A DNA stretch of 64,000 nt from an uncultured Prevotellaceae bacterium (lineage in GTDB: Bacteria > Bacteroidota > Bacteroidia > Bacteroidales > Bacteroidaceae), in contig CACZGH010000003.1 in the NCBI GenBank assembly GCA_902780635.1, positions 117,612 through 181,611 of the forward strand, written 5' to 3'. Within the stretch, counting starts at the first letter, position 1; each line of letters starts with the position of its first letter. Below the pieces are notes generated by a model that saw only the letters and a list, made by a program, of their open reading frames with translations, was not told the origin of the DNA and made no database searches. Below are positions 17,575 to 28,226 of this stretch, piece by piece. The position numbers and the translations under genes are program-made.

Positions 17575-17975
17575 CCATCCTCATCATTTCTGTCATCGCA
17601 CTGGGCATCATCACCGCGCTCATCGCACTGCTGTCAAAGCACGACGACGGCGGACACATCGTCACCAGCGACACCTGCTCCACCTGCGACGGTACAAATA
17701 CTAAATGCGAACAAGAATGTATGATGGAGGCCGCAACCAAAGAGATAGAGTATTTCGACGACGAGGAACTCGACCACTTCAAAGGCAGAGACTCTGCTGA
17801 TTATACCGACGATGAGGCCGAACTCTTCAGAGAAGTGCTCTATACGATGCAGCCAACAGAAGTAAGAGACTGGACGAGAAGCCTCACGCTGAGAGGCGTC
17901 AGTCTGCCCGACCAGGTCAAAGACGAAGTCTTCATCATGATAGATGAAACATTTACACCCGCTTCAAGGCAATAA
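17571..17975 (+). CDS. Small membrane-anchored acidic protein of unknown function
   Basis: 134 aa. The ATG at 17571 overlaps the aroA stop (ATGA), a sign of translational coupling, and gives one N-terminal membrane helix (LIISVIALGIITALIALLS). A cysteine cluster CSTCDGTNTKCEQEC (about 35-49) follows, which could bind metal, then an acidic helical part ending DEVFIMIDETF. I recognise no named domain. Similar small proteins follow aroA in other Bacteroidales, as far as I recall. Context between aroA and the type IX genes gives no clear job. Confidence 0.8.
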   Translation: MTILIISVIALGIITALIALLSKHDDGGHIVTSDTCSTCDGTNTKCEQECMMEAATKEIEYFDDEELDHFKGRDSADYTDDEAELFREVLYTMQPTEVRDWTRSLTLRGVSLPDQVKDEVFIMIDETFTPASRQ

Positions 17976-18004
17976 ATCAAGCAGAATGGGGGTTATTTAT
18001 ATGA

Positions 18005-21000
18005 ATGTTTAAACAGAAGACGATAGTCCTATTCCTGCTGATGGCCATCTTGATGGTCATCACGGCTTGTTCGTCTCAGAAAAACACCGCCAAAAGCCGC
18101 TGGTGGCAGTCGTTTACGGCAAGATACAACATCTATTACAACGGCACTTTGGCTTATATCGACGGTTCGCTGGAGAAAGAGAAAGGCAACCAAGACAATT
18201 ACACAGAGATTATTCCCCTTTACACGGTAGGCAACAAAAACAGCCAAAACCTTGGTTCCGGCAATTTTGACAAGGCCATCGAGAAATGTCAGAAAGCCAT
18301 CAAGCTACACAGCATCGGCAAAAGACCTGAATGGACCAAAAACAGACGTAAGACAGAACGTGACATCGAATGGCTCAACCGATGCGAATACAACCCCATG
18401 ATGTGGAAAGCATGGCTGCTGATGGGTCGTTCGCAATTCTATAAAGGTGCCTTCGACGAAGCCGCTGCCACTTTCGCCTATATGAGCCGCATGTATCAGA
18501 AACAACCAGCCATCTACGGAAAAGCTAGGGCGTGGCTCGCCAAATGCTATATCGAGCAGGAATGGCTCTACGACGCTGAGGATGTCATACGAAACATGAG
18601 CCGCGACTCTCTCGACTGGAGAGCCGTGAAAGAGTGGGACTATACGTACGCCGATTATTATATCCACACCGGTGAATATGAGAAAGCCATACCGTATCTC
18701 AAGAAGGTCATCAAGCATGAGATGCGACGCAAACAGAAAGCACGCGAGTACTTCCTCCTCGGACAATTGGAAGCCGCGCTCGGACGGCAAGACCTGGCGT
18801 ACAAAGCGTACAAAAAGGTGCTCAAGCAAAACCCACCGTATGAGCTCGACTTCAACGCACACATCGCCATGACAGAGGTCATGGCCAGTGGGCACACCAA
18901 ACAGACCATCAGCAAACTGAAGCGAATGGCCGCCAATGACAACAACAAAGACTATCTCGACCAGGTATACTATGCCATGGGCAATGTTTACCTGCTTGAA
19001 AAAGACACCCTCAACGCCATCAGCGCATACGAGAAAGGAAACACAAAGGCCACACGCAACGGCATAGAGAAAGGTGTGCTCCTGCTCAAACTTGGAGACC
19101 TCTACTGGGAAATGGAAAAATTCGGCGACGCACAGAGATGTTATGGCACCGCTATCGGACTGCTCGACAAAGAGAGAAAAGACTATGCCGAACTCTCCCG
19201 ACGCTCAAAAATCCTTGACGAACTGGCACCTTTCACCGATGCCATACACTTGCAAGACTCGCTGCTCGAACTCTCCACCATGCCGGAGAAAGAGCGCAAC
19301 GAGGCCATCGACAGGGTCATTGAGGCACTGAAAAAGAAAGAAAAAGAGGAGCGAAAAGCACAACAGGAGGAGTTGGCTCAGCAAACCATGGCACGTAATG
19401 GTGGGCAGACCAACCGCACACAAAACCGACAGCCACAACAGAACACCCAACAGAAAGGAGAATGGTACTTCTACAACCAACTGGCTGTCTCACAAGGTAA
19501 AAGCACTTTCCAAAAACTTTGGGGAAAACGAGAGAATGTGGACAACTGGCAACGTATCAACCAAACCGTTGTCAGCGACTTCAACACAGACAACCTCGAC
19601 AACATGACCGAGGCTATGCGCGACTCTCTCGCCGCTGTAGAGGCCGCAGAGGACTCTCTTGCCACCATCAAGGACAGTGCGCAAAACGACCCTCACAAAC
19701 GGGAGTATTACCTTGCACAGATCCCCTTTGAGGAAGAGCAGAAGGCTGAATGTCACAACATCATCAGCGACGGACTCTTCCACTCCGGCATCATCTTCAA
19801 AGATCAACTCGACAATCTCAGACTGAGCAAAAAACAGTTTGACCGACTCACCAACGACTACCCAGATTTTGAGAAAATGGATGAGGTCTACTACCACCTC
19901 TTCCTGCTCTACTCGCGCCTCAATGACAACATGACGGCAGAGTCGTATGTCAACCTGCTCAAAGAGAAATACGCGGAGAGCCAATGGACTTCCATTCTCT
20001 CTGACCCCTACTATGCGGAGAATTCCAAGTTTGGTGTGCACCTCGAAGACTCCTTGTACACCGCCACCTACGATGCTTTCAAAGCTGACAGATACCAAGA
20101 GGTATTTACCAACGCCACGCTATCGGAGACAAGATTCCCCCTTGGCGCTAACAGAGACAAATTCATCTTCATCAGAGGACTCAGCCGGCTCAACAACAAT
20201 GATGCCGACGGGTGCCTCGAAGACATGAACCTCGTGGTCAAAAACTACCCCAGCAGCCGCATCAGCGAAATGGCTGGAATGATTGTCAATGGTGTCAAAG
20301 AGGGACGGCGACTGCGCGGAGGTAAATTTGACCTTGGAGACGTCTGGAGCCGAAGAGCACAAGTGCTTAGCGACAGCGACTCTATCGCCGCCCGAAAATT
20401 CATCGCCGACAGAAACAAGGAGTTCAGATTCATCATCGCATACCATCCCGACTCTCTCAACGAAAACCAACTGCTCTTCGAACTGGCGAAATTCAACTTC
20501 ACCACCTATATCGTCAGAAACTTCGACATCGTCATAGAAGATGCCGATGGCATCCACCTCATGGAAGTATCGGGATTCCGCAATTTCGACGAGGCGCATC
20601 AATATGCTGACGAGGTATCTGCACATGAAAACATCGTGAAGCGTATGCTCAAGGCACGTAAAATACTCATCAGTGAGGAAAACCTCCCCTTGCTCGGACG
20701 ACAGTTTAGCTACGACGACTACGAAGAATTCTATATCAAAAACTTCGCACCGCTCAAAGTCAATGACCAAGATCTCCTCTCTGAACCCGACGAGATCGGC
20801 TATGAGAAAGAGCCAGACATCAATCTGCCCAACCAGAATGGTGACAACCCGTCACAAGATGGCAATGGCAATGACATAGATAATGGCATGGACATGGACG
20901 AAGGCATAGACATGGACGACAATGGCAACAACCAAGACGATGCCTTCCCCGATGAAATGGACATCTCTGACACACCTGGAAACACAGGAAACATAGGAAA

Positions 21001-21790
21001 CACACAAAGCACAGACATCCCAGATACCCCGGAGATTCCAGAGATTCCGGAGATTCCAGAAAACCCGGGAAATACAGAAAATCCGGAAAATACAGAAAAT
21101 CCGGAAAATACAGACAACCCGGAAAATACAGACAACCCGGAGATTCCAGAGATTCCGGATAATTCCAACGATGATGGCTTCGACATCCCATCAGATGACA
21201 CAGGCTTCGACATCCCATCAGACGATACGGGTCTCGACATACCTTCAGATGACGATGGTTTTGACCTGCCCACTCCCACTGGATCTGGTTCGGCTGGGAC
21301 TGGCAATGCCATAGGCAATGAATTCTCAGATGATATCGACATCAACGAGGACAACAACACCAACAACAACTCCAACAGCGATGACGATGAATTCATTCTC
21401 CAGGCACCAAAGAAGACGGAGACGGGAAAACTACCCGGAGGACAACCCAAAGCCGACCATCAAACAATGGGGAAACCACATCCGTTGATCCCACAGGAGA
21501 AAGTTTCTGTCGTAAAAGATTCACCGAAGAAAACAGGAAATCTACTGGAGAAAAAACAGCCGGAGAAAAAGCAATTGCAGAATAATATCCCAGAGAAAAA
21601 GCAGACAGAGAAAAAGCAGCCTCAAAAAGATATCGAACAGCAACTGCCCGACTTTGACGACACGGGCATCTACTTCGATGAAGACATCGATGAACCACAA
21701 CCAGCAAAATCATCGGGGAAAAAGAAAAAAGAAGAGAAACAACAACAATTTGACCTCGAAGACGAGTATTATGAACTCGACGGATTCTAA
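18005..21790 (+). CDS. porW: PorW/SprE-like type IX secretion lipoprotein, long repeat tail
   Basis: 1261 aa outer-membrane lipoprotein: signal and lipobox MAILMVITACSSQ with Cys22. RWWQSFTARYNIYYNGTLAYIDG and the following tetratricopeptide repeats (to about residue 420), a charged KKKEKEERKAQQEE segment, and a second repeat region (about 480-900) match PorW/SprE, which helps assemble the type IX secretion and gliding machinery. From about 925 an extra acidic, low-complexity tail runs to the end, making it longer than typical PorW. Adjacent porX (60 bp downstream) strongly supports the call. The tail contains in-frame DNA repeats described separately. Confidence 0.88.
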   Translation: MFKQKTIVLFLLMAILMVITACSSQKNTAKSRWWQSFTARYNIYYNGTLAYIDGSLEKEKGNQDNYTEIIPLYTVGNKNSQNLGSGNFDKAIEKCQKAIKLHSIGKRPEWTKNRRKTERDIEWLNRCEYNPMMWKAWLLMGRSQFYKGAFDEAAATFAYMSRMYQKQPAIYGKARAWLAKCYIEQEWLYDAEDVIRNMSRDSLDWRAVKEWDYTYADYYIHTGEYEKAIPYLKKVIKHEMRRKQKAREYFLLGQLEAALGRQDLAYKAYKKVLKQNPPYELDFNAHIAMTEVMASGHTKQTISKLKRMAANDNNKDYLDQVYYAMGNVYLLEKDTLNAISAYEKGNTKATRNGIEKGVLLLKLGDLYWEMEKFGDAQRCYGTAIGLLDKERKDYAELSRRSKILDELAPFTDAIHLQDSLLELSTMPEKERNEAIDRVIEALKKKEKEERKAQQEELAQQTMARNGGQTNRTQNRQPQQNTQQKGEWYFYNQLAVSQGKSTFQKLWGKRENVDNWQRINQTVVSDFNTDNLDNMTEAMRDSLAAVEAAEDSLATIKDSAQNDPHKREYYLAQIPFEEEQKAECHNIISDGLFHSGIIFKDQLDNLRLSKKQFDRLTNDYPDFEKMDEVYYHLFLLYSRLNDNMTAESYVNLLKEKYAESQWTSILSDPYYAENSKFGVHLEDSLYTATYDAFKADRYQEVFTNATLSETRFPLGANRDKFIFIRGLSRLNNNDADGCLEDMNLVVKNYPSSRISEMAGMIVNGVKEGRRLRGGKFDLGDVWSRRAQVLSDSDSIAARKFIADRNKEFRFIIAYHPDSLNENQLLFELAKFNFTTYIVRNFDIVIEDADGIHLMEVSGFRNFDEAHQYADEVSAHENIVKRMLKARKILISEENLPLLGRQFSYDDYEEFYIKNFAPLKVNDQDLLSEPDEIGYEKEPDINLPNQNGDNPSQDGNGNDIDNGMDMDEGIDMDDNGNNQDDAFPDEMDISDTPGNTGNIGNTQSTDIPDTPEIPEIPEIPENPGNTENPENTENPENTDNPENTDNPEIPEIPDNSNDDGFDIPSDDTGFDIPSDDTGLDIPSDDDGFDLPTPTGSGSAGTGNAIGNEFSDDIDINEDNNTNNNSNSDDDEFILQAPKKTETGKLPGGQPKADHQTMGKPHPLIPQEKVSVVKDSPKKTGNLLEKKQPEKKQLQNNIPEKKQTEKKQPQKDIEQQLPDFDDTGIYFDEDIDEPQPAKSSGKKKKEEKQQQFDLEDEYYELDGF
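21029..21263 (+). repeat. In-frame tandem repeats in the porW tail
   Basis: Two repeat families: an 18-bp unit (CCGGAAAATACAGAAAAT and variants) coding NPENTE/NPENTD flanked by EIPEIPE units, then a 27-bp unit coding GFDIPSDDT three to four times (21175-21263). Units are multiples of three, so copy-number change would keep the frame. Confidence 0.85.
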
Positions 21791-21850
21791 TCCTTTGACG
21801 ATTCTCTGCTGGCAACAAACATCTTCTTATCACAACCAAGTAATACGACA

Positions 21851-23452
21851 ATGAGCAACGGACTACTGCTTTGGGTCGACGACGAGATAGAACTGCTCAA
21901 GGCCCACATACTTTTCCTACAGAAAAAAGGATATGAGGTGACAACGGTGAGCAATGGCACCGATGCCATCGACCAGTGCCGACAACAGACTTTCGACCTG
22001 GTGCTCCTCGATGAAATGATGCCCGGACTCTCAGGACTGGAGACACTGCAGACCATCAAGGAAATCTCACCAGCCACACCCGTCGTCATGGTCACAAAAA
22101 GCGAGGAGGAAAACATCATGGACCAGGCTATCGGCTCAAAAATAGCCGACTATCTCATCAAGCCTGTCAACCCCATACAAATCTTGTCCACGCTGAAAAA
22201 AAACATACACCGAAAGGAAATCGTGGCCGAGGTGACACAAAGCGGCTATCAACAAAACTTCATGGACATCTCGCTACAAATCAATGACTGCAAAAACATC
22301 GACGACTGGATGGACATCTACAAACGTCTCGTTCACTGGGAACTAGAACTCAGCAGCGCCGACAGCAGCATGACAGAGATGCTCAAGACTCAAAAAGAAG
22401 ACGCTAACAACGGATTTACGAAATTTATCAAAAACAACTATCTCACATGGGTCTCTTCCTCACAGACTAGTCCTTCTCCTGCGGCACAACGACAAAACGA
22501 AAAGGCCGCACCTGACGACAGACCCGTCATGAGCACCGACATCTTCAAAAAATATGTTTTCCCCACACTCGACCAAGGGGAGAAAGTATTCTTCATCGTC
22601 ATCGACAATTTCCGATTTGATCAGTGGAGAGTGCTCTCACAGGAAATCGGTGACATGTTCGACATCGAAGAGAATCAGTATGTCAGTATTCTACCCACCG
22701 CCACACAATATGCACGAAACGCCATCTTCAGCGGACTCATGCCCATACAGATAGCACGCATGTTCCCAGAACTATGGGTAGACGAAGACGAAGAGGAAGG
22801 GAAAAACCTCAATGAGGGGCCACTCATCAAAACACAACTGGAGCGATACCGCAAACATTATACTTTCTCGTACAACAAGATTAACGACTCTGCCGGAGCG
22901 GAGACGTTCATGCAGCAATTCCGAAATCTCACCAAGAACGATCTCAACGTGCTGGTCATCAACTTCATAGACATGCTATCACACGCGCGCACAGAATCGA
23001 AAATGGTGAGAGAACTCGCCAACAGTGAGTCGGCATATCGGAGCATCACCATCAGTTGGTTCCGACACTCTTTCATGGCTGAACTTTTTAGAAGGCTGGC
23101 ACAGTCAGACTATAAAATCATCCTCACCACCGACCACGGTAGTATCAAGGTATCAAAGCCCACAAAAATCATCGGCGACCGCAACACCAACACCAACCTA
23201 AGATACAAACTGGGCAAAAACCTCAGCTATAGTCAGAAAGATGTCTACGTCATCAAAGACCCTAGGCAGGCACAACTACCTGCTCCCAATCTGAGCACGG
23301 CCTATGTCTTCGCCACAGGCACCGACTTCTTCGCCTACCCCAACAACTACAACTACTATGTGTCGTACTACAAAAACACTTTCCAGCATGGAGGCATCTC
23401 ATTAGAGGAAATGATCATACCACTCATCACACTCACACCACGCAAAAGATAA
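21851..23452 (+). CDS. porX: PorX: response regulator with PglZ/alkaline-phosphatase-like domain
   Basis: 533 aa, near the 518 aa of the Porphyromonas protein. An N-terminal CheY-like receiver (about 4-118) carries the acidic pocket WVDDE, phospho-acceptor Asp54 in VLLDEMMPG and Lys105-region IKP. A helical linker leads to a C-terminal PglZ/alkaline-phosphatase-superfamily domain (about 210-525) with FFIVIDNFRFDQW and TTDHGSIKV, metal-binding acidic and His residues. PorX controls type IX secretion, with the PorY kinase as known partner in Porphyromonas; PorY is not in this window. Lies between porW and tsaE, 6 bp from the latter. The PglZ domain here is not a BREX phage-defence sign. Confidence 0.95.
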   Translation: MSNGLLLWVDDEIELLKAHILFLQKKGYEVTTVSNGTDAIDQCRQQTFDLVLLDEMMPGLSGLETLQTIKEISPATPVVMVTKSEEENIMDQAIGSKIADYLIKPVNPIQILSTLKKNIHRKEIVAEVTQSGYQQNFMDISLQINDCKNIDDWMDIYKRLVHWELELSSADSSMTEMLKTQKEDANNGFTKFIKNNYLTWVSSSQTSPSPAAQRQNEKAAPDDRPVMSTDIFKKYVFPTLDQGEKVFFIVIDNFRFDQWRVLSQEIGDMFDIEENQYVSILPTATQYARNAIFSGLMPIQIARMFPELWVDEDEEEGKNLNEGPLIKTQLERYRKHYTFSYNKINDSAGAETFMQQFRNLTKNDLNVLVINFIDMLSHARTESKMVRELANSESAYRSITISWFRHSFMAELFRRLAQSDYKIILTTDHGSIKVSKPTKIIGDRNTNTNLRYKLGKNLSYSQKDVYVIKDPRQAQLPAPNLSTAYVFATGTDFFAYPNNYNYYVSYYKNTFQHGGISLEEMIIPLITLTPRKR

Positions 23453-23458
23453 CTACAC

Positions 23459-23872
23459 ATGACGATTACAATAGACCATATCAGCCACATCGCACAGGCA
23501 GCCAAAACATTTGTCGAACAAATGGGCGACAAAACCATCTTCGCATTTTACGGTAAAATGGGAGCCGGCAAGACCACTTTCATCAAAGCAATCTGTGAGC
23601 AACTGGGGGTGGAGGATGTCATCACGTCACCGACGTTCGCCATCGTCAATGAATACCAGTCTGCCACTACCGGTGAACAAATTTTTCATTTCGACTTCTA
23701 TCGGGTCAAAAAGATTGAAGAGGTCTATGACATGGGCTATGAGGACTATTTCTACAGCGGCGCACGCTGCTTTATAGAATGGCCGGAACTCATCGAAGAT
23801 CTCCTCCCCGACGACACGGTAAAAGTAAAGATAGAAGAAACAGAAAAAGGCAGAATAGTAGAAATAGAATGA
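23459..23872 (+). CDS. tsaE: tRNA threonylcarbamoyladenosine biosynthesis ATPase TsaE
   Basis: 137 aa cytoplasmic P-loop ATPase. Walker [10 protein letters not shown] at 32-40, then [12 protein letters not shown] and [23 protein letters not shown], which are TsaE signatures. It works with TsaB and TsaD to make t6A37 in tRNAs reading ANN codons. Last gene of the aroA-porW-porX operon, 6 bp after porX; a two-way terminator follows. Confidence 0.96.
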   Translation: MTITIDHISHIAQAAKTFVEQMGDKTIFAFYGKMGAGKTTFIKAICEQLGVEDVITSPTFAIVNEYQSATTGEQIFHFDFYRVKKIEEVYDMGYEDYFYSGARCFIEWPELIEDLLPDDTVKVKIEETEKGRIVEIE

Positions 23873-23876
23873 CGTC

Positions 23877-23967
23877 TTTCGTGATTTCGTGACTGTATAG
23901 TTATTTCGTAACAACGTAATAACGCAATAACGACATGACGATATAACGACACGACGAAACCACGAAA
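23877..23967. repeat. Degenerate AACGAC/ATAACG repeat with long-loop inverted arms
   Basis: Copies of a roughly 9-base AATAACGAC/ATGACGATA motif fill the gap. The outer arms TTTCGTGATTTCGT (23877-23890) and ACGAAACCACGAAA (23954-23967) pair at 13 of 14 positions. Confidence 0.7.
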
Positions 23968-23984
23968 AAAACAGAAAAAAAAAC

Positions 23985-24020
23985 CGCGATGACGTCTGAC
24001 CGTCATCGCGATATTTTTTT
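23985..24020. terminator. Bidirectional intrinsic terminator between tsaE and trxA
   Basis: A perfect 10-bp stem CGCGATGACG/CGTCATCGCG with a 6-base loop. The plus strand continues ATATTTTTTT; the minus strand continues GTTTTTTTTT. It therefore ends both the tsaE operon and trxA, and its right edge touches the trxA stop codon. Confidence 0.92.
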
Positions 24021-24333
24021 AAAGCAGCGCTTTGAATTTCTCCTCAAACTTGGCCTTGTTGGCTGCGCCTACCATCTTGTCCACCAACTTTCCGCCTTTG
24101 AAGAAAAGCACTGTTGGGATGTTGCGCACACCGTACTCAAAAGTGATGTCGTCATTCTCTTCCACATCACATTTGCCGACTACGATACGGCCGTCATACT
24201 CCTCTGCCAACTCAGAGATGATGGGGCCTATCATCTTGCAAGGACCACACCATGTGGCCCAGAGGTCTACCACAAATGGCAACTCGCCATTCTTATAACT
24301 CTCGAAATTCTCAGTTGTGATTGTTACTTCCAT
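24019..24333 (-). CDS. trxA: Thioredoxin
   Basis: 104 aa, the standard thioredoxin length from the ATG at 24333. The redox motif WATWCGPCKM places Cys29 and Cys32, with the conserved cis-proline loop RNIPTVLFF and FKGGKLVDKMVGA. It reduces protein disulfides in the cytoplasm with thioredoxin reductase. An in-frame extension upstream (to 24384) is hydrophobic but would not fit the family length. No signal peptide. It lies 68 bp after dnaE in the same direction and may be co-transcribed with it. Confidence 0.95.
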   Translation of the reverse strand: MEVTITTENFESYKNGELPFVVDLWATWCGPCKMIGPIISELAEEYDGRIVVGKCDVEENDDITFEYGVRNIPTVLFFKGGKLVDKMVGAANKAKFEEKFKALL

Positions 24334-24401
24334 TGTCAATACTTTTATGAGTGTGATAAAAAAATAGTTCGATATAATCATCATGCAAATGATGTGCCAA
24401 A

Positions 24402-27400
24402 TCAGTTGATGAAGTAGTTGAGGTCATGGTTCTGCTCCACAAACATCACAAACTGATGTGTCAGTTCCACCTTGCGCCCTTTGCTGCGCAAATGGATGAC
24501 GCCGTTGCCCTCCGCATCACGTATCTGGAAATAGAGTGCAGTCTCACCTGGATTGTCAGCCACCACTGTCAGCAAGTCTGTCACCAACTGACTGTCTATC
24601 TTGTCACTGTTGATCACTATGGTCAACTTGTCGATACGTTGTTCCTTGACCGTATGCATATACTGAATGTCGCCGATACGCATCTCGTACAAATTAGAGC
24701 CGCGGAAGCGGGGCGCCATCTTGGCTGTCACATAGACATTCGACGACTCCACCAGCATGCCTCTCCATTTGCCCCATTCCTCACCAAAAAGTGCCAGTTC
24801 GCCAGAACCATTGAAATCCTCGATGGTGACAATGCCGAAAGGATTGCCATTCTTGGCAAAACGAGACTTCACACTGGTCACCACACCGCCAAATGTCACA
24901 GACTCACGCTTGGCGAGGGCCTCTTTGTCATCCAGTTCCGAACAGGCGGTGTTGCACATATGGTTGAGAATCATGCTATATTCATCAAGAGGATGGGCTG
25001 AGAGATAAATGCCCACCAAGTCTCGTTCACGGTTCAGACGCTCGATGTTGCTCCAAGGTTCTGACTCAGGAATAGGTGGGTTGGCGATCTCTATCGACTC
25101 ACTCCCAAAGAGCGACATCTGGGCCTGCATCTTCTCATTCTGGTACATCTGACCAAAACGTACCAAGGTGTCAAGAAACACATCACCTTTGTTGTTGACG
25201 GCCAGATAACGCTCACGAGCAATATTAAAACTATCAAAGCCGCCACTCAACGCAAGACTCTCAAAGGCTTTCTTGTTGACGGCTGAGAGATTGACGCGCT
25301 TGGCCACGTCATAGACGTCGGCATATGGCCCATTTTTGTCTCGCTCTGAGATGATCGCTTCCGCTGCAGAGGCTCCCATACCCTTGATGGCAGCCAGACC
25401 AAAACGGATGGCACCCTCTTTGTTCACACTGAACTTATGACGGCTCTCGTTGACATCCGGGCCAAGGGTCTGTATCCCCATCGCCTTGCACTCATCCATC
25501 AGTTTGGTGATTTCAGTGATGTTGTCCAAGTTGCGGCTCATCACTGCCGCCATATATTCTGCGGGGTAATGGGCCTTGAGATAGGCCGTCTGATAAGACA
25601 CCCAGGAATAGCAGGTGGCGTGACTCTTGTTGAAAGCATAAGAGGCAAACTTCTTCCAGTCTTCCCAAATCTTATTGAGCACCTTGTGGTCATGGCCATT
25701 TTTCTCTCCACCTTTATAAAACAAGCCCTCCAACTCGTTCATCTTGTCTATCTGCTTCTTACCCATCGCCTTACGAAGCGTGTCTGACTGACCACGGGTA
25801 AACCCGGCCAATTGCCTTGACAGCAACATCACCTGCTCCTGATAGACCGTGATGCCATAGGTATCCTTCAGATATTTCTCCATACAGGGGATGTCGTAAG
25901 TAATCCTGGAGGGGTCTCTTTTGCGAGAGATAAACTCAGGGATGTAGTCCATAGGACCGGGACGATAAAGGGCGTTCATAGCGATGAGGTCTTCAAAGAC
26001 AGAAGGCTGCAGCTCACGCAGGTATTTCTGCATGCCTGCCGACTCAAACTGAAACGTCCCAATCGTGCGGCCATCACAATAGAGTTGGTAGGTCAATGGA
26101 TCGTCAATGGGTATATTCTCCACGTCGATGACCTTACCCGTGGAGAGACGGATATTCTCAACGGCCTCTTTTAAGATGGAGAGGGTCTTCAGTCCTAAGA
26201 AGTCCATCTTGATCAGACCTGTCTCTTCGATGACGTGGCCATCATACTGCGTACAGAGCAACTTATGACCAGGGTCGGCCTTGTCCTCCGCTGTTGAGAC
26301 TGGCACCCAGTCACTGATGGCATCGCGACAGATGATGGTGCCGCAGGCGTGGATGCCCGTGTTGCGTACGGTGCCCTCCAACATGCGGGCGTATTTGATG
26401 GTATTGCGCTCACGGATATCCTGAGAGACCTCGGCATCCCTTAACTCGGGCACACATTTGATGGCGTTGTCGAGATTCATCTTCAACCCATCAGGCAAAC
26501 GGTCGGGGATAGCCTTACACAGACGGTTGGCCTCTTCTAATGGCAGTTTCTCCACACGCGCCACATCTTTGAGCGAGTTCTTTGTGGCCATACTGCCGTA
26601 GGTGATGATATGTGCCACTTTGTCATGGCCGTATTTGTCTTCCACCCATTCGAGCACCTTGCCACGACCGTCATCGTCGAAGTCGGTATCGATATCGGGC
26701 AATGAGATACGGTCAGGGTTGAGGAAACGCTCAAATAGCAGGTCGTATTTGATGGGATCTATCTGGGTGATGCCCAGACAGTAGGCCACCACAGAACCAG
26801 CAGCAGAGCCACGTCCAGGACCCACCATCACACCCAACTCCTTGCGGGCGGCATTGATGAAGTCCTGCACGATGAGGAAGTAGCCAGGGAAGCCCATCGT
26901 CTTCATCACATGCAACTCAAACTTCACTCGCTCACTCACCTCCTCGGGGATAGGGTCGCCATAGAGACGGCGTGCACCATCATAGGCCAGTTTGGCCAGA
27001 TAGTCGGCCTCAAACTTGATACGGTATATCTTGTCATAGCCGCCCAACTTTTTGATCTTCTGTTCTCCCTCTTCTCTCGACATGATCTCTTGACCATTCT
27101 CATCGCGGGTAAACTCCTCAAAAAGTTGTTCCTCGGTATATTTCTTACGTACATCCTCCTCCGTGCCGAAGCTCTCGGGGATGGGAAAGAATGGCATGAT
27201 AGGCGCATGGTCGATGGAGTAGGTCTCTACCTTGTCGAGCACCTCACAGGTGTTCTCAAGGGCCTCGGGCACATCGGCGAACACCTCGTTCATCTCTTCA
27301 CGGGTCTTCAGCCACTCTTGTTTGGAATAGAGCATGCGATTGGGGTCGTCCAAATCCTTACCTGTGGCTAAGCAGAGCAAATGGTCGTGGGCCTCGGCAT

Positions 27401-28106
27401 TGTCTTTGTCCACAAAGTGGGCATCGTTGGTACACACCAGTTTCACACCATATTCTGCCGCCAGTTCCTGCAGCACCTTGTTAGCGCGCTGTTGCAAGGG
27501 GAATGTCTCACGGTTGGCACGCTGATGGGGGTCTTTCACCTCATGACGCTGCAACTCTAAGTAATAGTCATCTCCCCACAGACGCTGATGCCACTCGATG
27601 GCCTCACGGGCACCAGCGATATCGCCCTTCAGGATTTTGTCAGGCACCTCACCGGCAATACATGCCGAACACACGATCAGTCCCTCATGATATTTCTCTA
27701 GGTCGGCACGGTCGGTACGTGGACGCATATAGAAGCCATCTACCCAGGAGCGTGACACCAACTTCACCAGATTCTTATAGCCTTGATAGTTCTTAGCTAG
27801 TACGATGAGGTGCCAGCCGCCCTGGTCGTGCATCTCCTTCACACGATCGGCCTTCGTGCGCCGAGCCACATACATCTCACAGCCGAAAATCGGCTTAAAT
27901 GCTGGCTTTCCGCTTTCTTTGAGTTTGGCGTTGACCTTCTTGCAGTAGTTGAACAACTCTTTGACACCCATCATGTTGCCATGGTCGGTGATGGCAATGC
28001 CACGCATGCCGTCGGCCACAGCTTTGTCGACAAGTTTTTTGATACTCGACTGACCATCGAGGATAGAATAATAAGTATGTACGTGTAAGTGAACGAAATC
28101 TTTCAT
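24402..28106 (-). CDS. dnaE: DNA polymerase III alpha subunit
   Basis: 1234 aa replicative polymerase of the DnaE class. N-terminal PHP domain ([18 protein letters not shown], residues 4-21); polymerase core with [17 protein letters not shown] and the catalytic pair Asp471/Asp473 in [24 protein letters not shown] finger region; tandem helix-hairpin-helix near [16 protein letters not shown]-terminal OB fold ([18 protein letters not shown]). Longer than the 1160 aa E. coli enzyme because of insertions such as [19 protein letters not shown] in the thumb/palm region, common in this phylum. Proofreading would come from a separate or PHP activity. Confidence 0.97.
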   Translation of the reverse strand: MKDFVHLHVHTYYSILDGQSSIKKLVDKAVADGMRGIAITDHGNMMGVKELFNYCKKVNAKLKESGKPAFKPIFGCEMYVARRTKADRVKEMHDQGGWHLIVLAKNYQGYKNLVKLVSRSWVDGFYMRPRTDRADLEKYHEGLIVCSACIAGEVPDKILKGDIAGAREAIEWHQRLWGDDYYLELQRHEVKDPHQRANRETFPLQQRANKVLQELAAEYGVKLVCTNDAHFVDKDNAEAHDHLLCLATGKDLDDPNRMLYSKQEWLKTREEMNEVFADVPEALENTCEVLDKVETYSIDHAPIMPFFPIPESFGTEEDVRKKYTEEQLFEEFTRDENGQEIMSREEGEQKIKKLGGYDKIYRIKFEADYLAKLAYDGARRLYGDPIPEEVSERVKFELHVMKTMGFPGYFLIVQDFINAARKELGVMVGPGRGSAAGSVVAYCLGITQIDPIKYDLLFERFLNPDRISLPDIDTDFDDDGRGKVLEWVEDKYGHDKVAHIITYGSMATKNSLKDVARVEKLPLEEANRLCKAIPDRLPDGLKMNLDNAIKCVPELRDAEVSQDIRERNTIKYARMLEGTVRNTGIHACGTIICRDAISDWVPVSTAEDKADPGHKLLCTQYDGHVIEETGLIKMDFLGLKTLSILKEAVENIRLSTGKVIDVENIPIDDPLTYQLYCDGRTIGTFQFESAGMQKYLRELQPSVFEDLIAMNALYRPGPMDYIPEFISRKRDPSRITYDIPCMEKYLKDTYGITVYQEQVMLLSRQLAGFTRGQSDTLRKAMGKKQIDKMNELEGLFYKGGEKNGHDHKVLNKIWEDWKKFASYAFNKSHATCYSWVSYQTAYLKAHYPAEYMAAVMSRNLDNITEITKLMDECKAMGIQTLGPDVNESRHKFSVNKEGAIRFGLAAIKGMGASAAEAIISERDKNGPYADVYDVAKRVNLSAVNKKAFESLALSGGFDSFNIARERYLAVNNKGDVFLDTLVRFGQMYQNEKMQAQMSLFGSESIEIANPPIPESEPWSNIERLNRERDLVGIYLSAHPLDEYSMILNHMCNTACSELDDKEALAKRESVTFGGVVTSVKSRFAKNGNPFGIVTIEDFNGSGELALFGEEWGKWRGMLVESSNVYVTAKMAPRFRGSNLYEMRIGDIQYMHTVKEQRIDKLTIVINSDKIDSQLVTDLLTVVADNPGETALYFQIRDAEGNGVIHLRSKGRKVELTHQFVMFVEQNHDLNYFIN

Positions 28107-28122
28107 AAGCTAATTGGAGGGT

Positions 28123-28154
28123 CAAAGATACATCTAATAGTTCACATATCCAAA
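28123..28154 (-). promoter_or_regulatory. dnaE promoter
   Basis: Minus strand TTTG at 28154-28151, 20-base spacer, TATCTTTG at 28130-28123. It ends 16 bases before the dnaE ATG, so the leader is about 10 nt. Back to back with the psd promoter. Confidence 0.72.
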
Positions 28155-28169
28155 AGATATGGCAAAAAA

Positions 28170-28201
28170 TTTGCTGATATGGTAAAAAACAATTACCTTT
28201 G
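28170..28201 (+). promoter_or_regulatory. psd-pssA promoter
   Basis: TTTG at 28170-28173, 20-base spacer, TACCTTTG at 28194-28201, 25 bases before the psd ATG at 28227. The position rules out the longer in-frame start at 28089. Confidence 0.72.
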
Positions 28202-28226
28202 CACACGCAATGATATCATCATCGAG

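Noticed and set aside
20800-21450. 216-codon minus-strand frame rich in SG and FSVFSGF repeats
   Set aside because: It is the reverse of the porW low-complexity tail, so its repeats only mirror the coding repeats.
21851-23452. PglZ domain as a sign of BREX or Pgl phage defence
   Set aside because: It is fused to a receiver domain and next to porW, the arrangement of PorX in type IX secretion; no other BREX gene is present.
28089-28226. Longer start for the phosphatidylserine decarboxylase
   Set aside because: It would overlap dnaE and its promoter; a perfect promoter at 28170-28201 lies inside the extension.
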